5,753 nucleotides of DNA from CAZFUY01 sp964522445 (GTDB lineage: Bacteria > Pseudomonadota > Gammaproteobacteria > SZUA-229): the NCBI GenBank assembly GCA_964522445.1, contig CAZFUY010000141.1:1-5753 (forward strand). Reading direction: 5' to 3'. Every line of letters begins with the position of its first letter. Position 1 is the stretch's first letter. A program made the translations under genes and the position numbers. Positions 3,471 to 5,753 of this stretch are shown piece by piece. The notes below the pieces were generated by a model. It did no database searches and was not told the DNA's origin. It saw only the letters and a list, made by a program, of their open reading frames with translations.

Positions 3471-5714
3471 ATGCCTAAACGCACAGACATAAACAGTATC
3501 CTTATCATAGGCGCAGGCCCAATTGTAATTGGTCAGGCCTGTGAGTTTGACTACTCAGGTGCTCAGGCGTGTAAAGCCTTACGCGAAGAAGGCTATAGAG
3601 TCATTCTGGTCAATTCCAATCCCGCAACAATAATGACTGATCCTGAGATGGCCGATGCCACCTACATCGAGCCAATCCACTGGAAAACAGTTGCCAAAAT
3701 AATTGAAAAAGAACGCCCCGATGCATTATTGCCAACCATGGGTGGGCAGACGGCATTGAACTGTGCGCTGGATCTTGATCGTGAAGGTGTGCTGGAAAAA
3801 TACAATGTAGAAATGATTGGCGCGAGTAAAGAAGCCATAGATATGGCGGAAGATCGCGAGAAATTTAAAATTGCCATGGAAGAGATTGGTCTGGATATGC
3901 CGCGAGCGGCTGTAGCTCATAGCATGGAAGAGGCCTATCAGGTGCAGGCAACGGTTGGATTTCCTACTATTATTCGTCCCTCATTTACCATGGGTGGTTC
4001 CGGTGGTGGTATTGCCTATAACAAAGAAGAATTTGAAGAGATCTGTAAGCGTGGTTTAGACCTTTCACCCACCAATGAATTACTGGTTGAAGAATCGATT
4101 CTAGGCTGGAAAGAATATGAAATGGAAGTGGTGCGAGATCATAAAGATAATTGCATTATTATTTGCTCCATTGAAAACTTTGACCCAATGGGAATTCATA
4201 CAGGTGACTCTATTACAGTGGCGCCTGCACAAACCCTTACAGATAAAGAATATCAAATAATGCGTGATGCATCGCTTGCTGTATTGCGTAAAATTGGTGT
4301 TGATACAGGTGGTTCAAACGTACAGTTTTCTGTGAATCCTTCCGATGGACGTATGACCATTATTGAAATGAATCCTCGTGTATCACGTTCATCAGCATTA
4401 GCATCAAAAGCAACCGGTTTCCCTATTGCAAAAGTAGCGGCAAAACTGGCGGTTGGTTATACGCTTGATGAATTAAAAAATGAAATTACTGGTGGAGCAA
4501 CACCAACGTCATTTGAACCGTCGATTGATTATGTAGTAACAAAAATCCCACGCTTTACTTTTGAGAAATTTCCTCAGGCTGAAAATCGCTTAACCACACA
4601 AATGAAATCTGTGGGTGAAGTTATGGCCATTGGTCGTACATTCCAGGAGTCATTGCAAAAAGCATTACGTGGTTTGGAAATTGGTGTTGATGGTTTTAGT
4701 GAAATTCTTCCAGAAGATATGCCTGAAGATGAAATTGAATCGACTATTCAGCAAGAGATTCAGCAGGCAGGTGCTGATCGTATCTGGTATCTAGCTGAAG
4801 CTTTCCGTCATGGTATGGAATATGAGCGAATTCAGGAATTAACCCATATCGACCCGTGGTTTCTGGTTCAGGTTCAGCAGCTTATTTCTATTGAACAGGA
4901 TTTAAGGTCACGCAAGTTAGTTGATATTGATAAAGATGAAATCTTCCGTTTAAAGCGTAAAGGTTTTTCAGATAGTCGTTTGGCTAAGCTGCTGGGTGAA
5001 AAAGAATCTGCGGTTCGTGAGTATCGACAGTCTTTGGGGGTGCGCCCTGTTTTTAAACGTGTTGATACCTGTGCGGCTGAGTTTTCTACATCAACAGCTT
5101 ATATGTATTCAACTTATGAAGAAGAGTGCGAAGCTGATCCATCCGATAAAGAAAAAATTGTTGTGTTAGGTGGTGGCCCTAATCGAATTGGCCAGGGCAT
5201 CGAGTTTGATTATTGTTGTGTACATGCTGCATTAGCCATGCGCGAAGATGGTTATGAAACCATTATGATTAACTGTAATCCAGAAACGGTTTCTACCGAC
5301 TACGATACATCTGATCGTTTATATTTCGAGCCATTAACATTAGAAGATGTGCTTGAAGTTATGGATAAAGAAAAGCCTAAAGGTGTAATTGTTCAGTATG
5401 GAGGTCAAACACCACTGAAGCTGGCGCGAGATCTGGAAGCTGCGGGTGTGCCTATTATTGGTACTACGCCAGACCGCATTGATCTGGCCGAAGATCGTGA
5501 GCGTTTTCAGCAGTTAATTAATAAACTGGGGCAGAAGCAGCCACCTAATCGTTTAGCGCGTAATACGGAAGAAGCGGTGAAGGGTGCAGAAGAAATTGGT
5601 TATCCTCTGGTTGTACGTCCTTCCTATGTATTGGGTGGTCGTGTGACTGCATGTACTGCTTGCGGGAGCAAGGTGCATTACAACAGTTGCGGCAACAGGG
5701 GTTGTCCCCAGTGA
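3471..5714 (+). CDS. carB: Carbamoyl-phosphate synthase large subunit, 3'-truncated and fused to transposase sequence
   Basis: Codons 1-724 are a normal CarB N-terminus: IIGAGPIVIGQACEFDYSG, the first ATP-grasp (carboxyphosphate) domain with Arg169 in RPSFTMGGSGGG and Glu299/Asn301/Arg303 in EMNPRVSRSSA (the E. coli numbers), the oligomerisation region (about 400-555), and the start of the second ATP-grasp domain with VLGGGPNRIGQGIEFDYCC and RPSYVLGGR (716-724). CarB is normally about 1,070 residues. Here homology stops at R724, where AMEIV or similar is expected, and 23 foreign residues with IS91-type zinc-finger cysteines lead to a TGA at 5712-5714. The rest of the carbamoyl-phosphate-forming domain and the whole allosteric domain are missing, so this product cannot be a complete synthase. 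ATG 3471 has AAGGG at 3457-3461, 9 bases upstream. The break is either a real disruption or a chimeric contig end. Confidence 0.95.
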   Translation: MPKRTDINSILIIGAGPIVIGQACEFDYSGAQACKALREEGYRVILVNSNPATIMTDPEMADATYIEPIHWKTVAKIIEKERPDALLPTMGGQTALNCALDLDREGVLEKYNVEMIGASKEAIDMAEDREKFKIAMEEIGLDMPRAAVAHSMEEAYQVQATVGFPTIIRPSFTMGGSGGGIAYNKEEFEEICKRGLDLSPTNELLVEESILGWKEYEMEVVRDHKDNCIIICSIENFDPMGIHTGDSITVAPAQTLTDKEYQIMRDASLAVLRKIGVDTGGSNVQFSVNPSDGRMTIIEMNPRVSRSSALASKATGFPIAKVAAKLAVGYTLDELKNEITGGATPTSFEPSIDYVVTKIPRFTFEKFPQAENRLTTQMKSVGEVMAIGRTFQESLQKALRGLEIGVDGFSEILPEDMPEDEIESTIQQEIQQAGADRIWYLAEAFRHGMEYERIQELTHIDPWFLVQVQQLISIEQDLRSRKLVDIDKDEIFRLKRKGFSDSRLAKLLGEKESAVREYRQSLGVRPVFKRVDTCAAEFSTSTAYMYSTYEEECEADPSDKEKIVVLGGGPNRIGQGIEFDYCCVHAALAMREDGYETIMINCNPETVSTDYDTSDRLYFEPLTLEDVLEVMDKEKPKGVIVQYGGQTPLKLARDLEAAGVPIIGTTPDRIDLAEDRERFQQLINKLGQKQPPNRLARNTEEAVKGAEEIGYPLVVRPSYVLGGRVTACTACGSKVHYNSCGNRGCPQ

Positions 5715-5753
5715 GGGAGTGAATAAAGAAAAGTGGATATTGGAGCGAGAATA
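5643..5753 (+). mobile_element. IS91-like transposase fragment (zinc-binding domain), frame broken
   Basis: In the carB frame the sequence reads VTACTACGSKVHYNSCGNRG then CPQ, which fits the N-terminal zinc finger of IS91-family transposases (Zn_Tnp_IS91, PF14319), whose hallmark is CxxCG...YNSCxNRxCPxC. After TGA at 5712 the homology appears to continue in another frame from 5713 to the edge as EGVNKEKWILERE. The last zinc-ligand Cys is lost; a 2-base deletion (for example TGTG to TG at 5712) would explain this. The N-terminal part of the transposase and any IS end are absent at the carB junction, so this is not a simple whole-element insertion. Confidence 0.72.

Noticed and set aside
3662..3920. 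Minus-strand open frames inside carB, and similar ones inside carA and the GIY-YIG gene
   Set aside because: They are antisense shadows of conserved coding sequence with no ribosome binding sites or recognisable protein character.
5700..5753. Programmed frameshift in the IS91-like transposase
   Set aside because: There is no slippery heptamer at the break, and IS91-family transposases are not known for programmed frameshifting; a 2-base deletion or sequence error is simpler.

Overview
The window looks like chromosomal DNA of a moderately AT-rich Gammaproteobacterium that carries a PEP-CTERM/exosortase surface-protein system. The evidence is CarA and CarB whose active-site residues keep the E. 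coli numbering, a tRNA-Glu close to the E. coli form, sigma70-like promoters and a VPxPA-type C-terminal sorting signal. I cannot name a genus from the sequence.

Layout, left to right. Bases 1-68 appear to hold the last codons of an unidentified + strand gene. Bases 84-579 are a compact cassette: a single-domain GIY-YIG nuclease gene framed by two pairs of inverted, REP-like ~31-bp palindromic repeats. Convergent to it is a minus-strand gene (632-1297) for a small secreted lamin-tail-domain protein with a PEP-CTERM anchor; it has its own promoter and an 18-bp palindrome near the inferred transcript start. A divergent promoter drives tRNA-Glu(UUC) (1510-1585), which has a hairpin leader and a strong intrinsic terminator.

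The pyrimidine/arginine locus follows. carA (1791-2927) is intact and is preceded by a perfect 15-bp hairpin. carB starts at 3471. The two genes are normally close together, but here a second small cassette separates them: a GxxExxY-family PD-(D/E)XK-like protein (3003-3392) inside its own inverted repeats, one side of which is a 10-bp-phased tandem array. carA and carB would together make carbamoyl phosphate from glutamine, bicarbonate and ATP.

carB stays homologous only to about codon 724 (base 5642), inside the second ATP-grasp domain. The reading frame then runs directly into the zinc-finger part of an IS91-like transposase, which itself loses frame at about 5712. The window ends 39 bases later. 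This is either a real disruption of carB by a truncated IS or a chimeric contig end.

The most interesting theme is that two unrelated small nuclease-fold genes, 2.5 kb apart, each sit inside a private set of inverted repeats. This resembles the RAYT/REP relationship but involves GIY-YIG and PD-(D/E)XK folds instead of a Y1 transposase.
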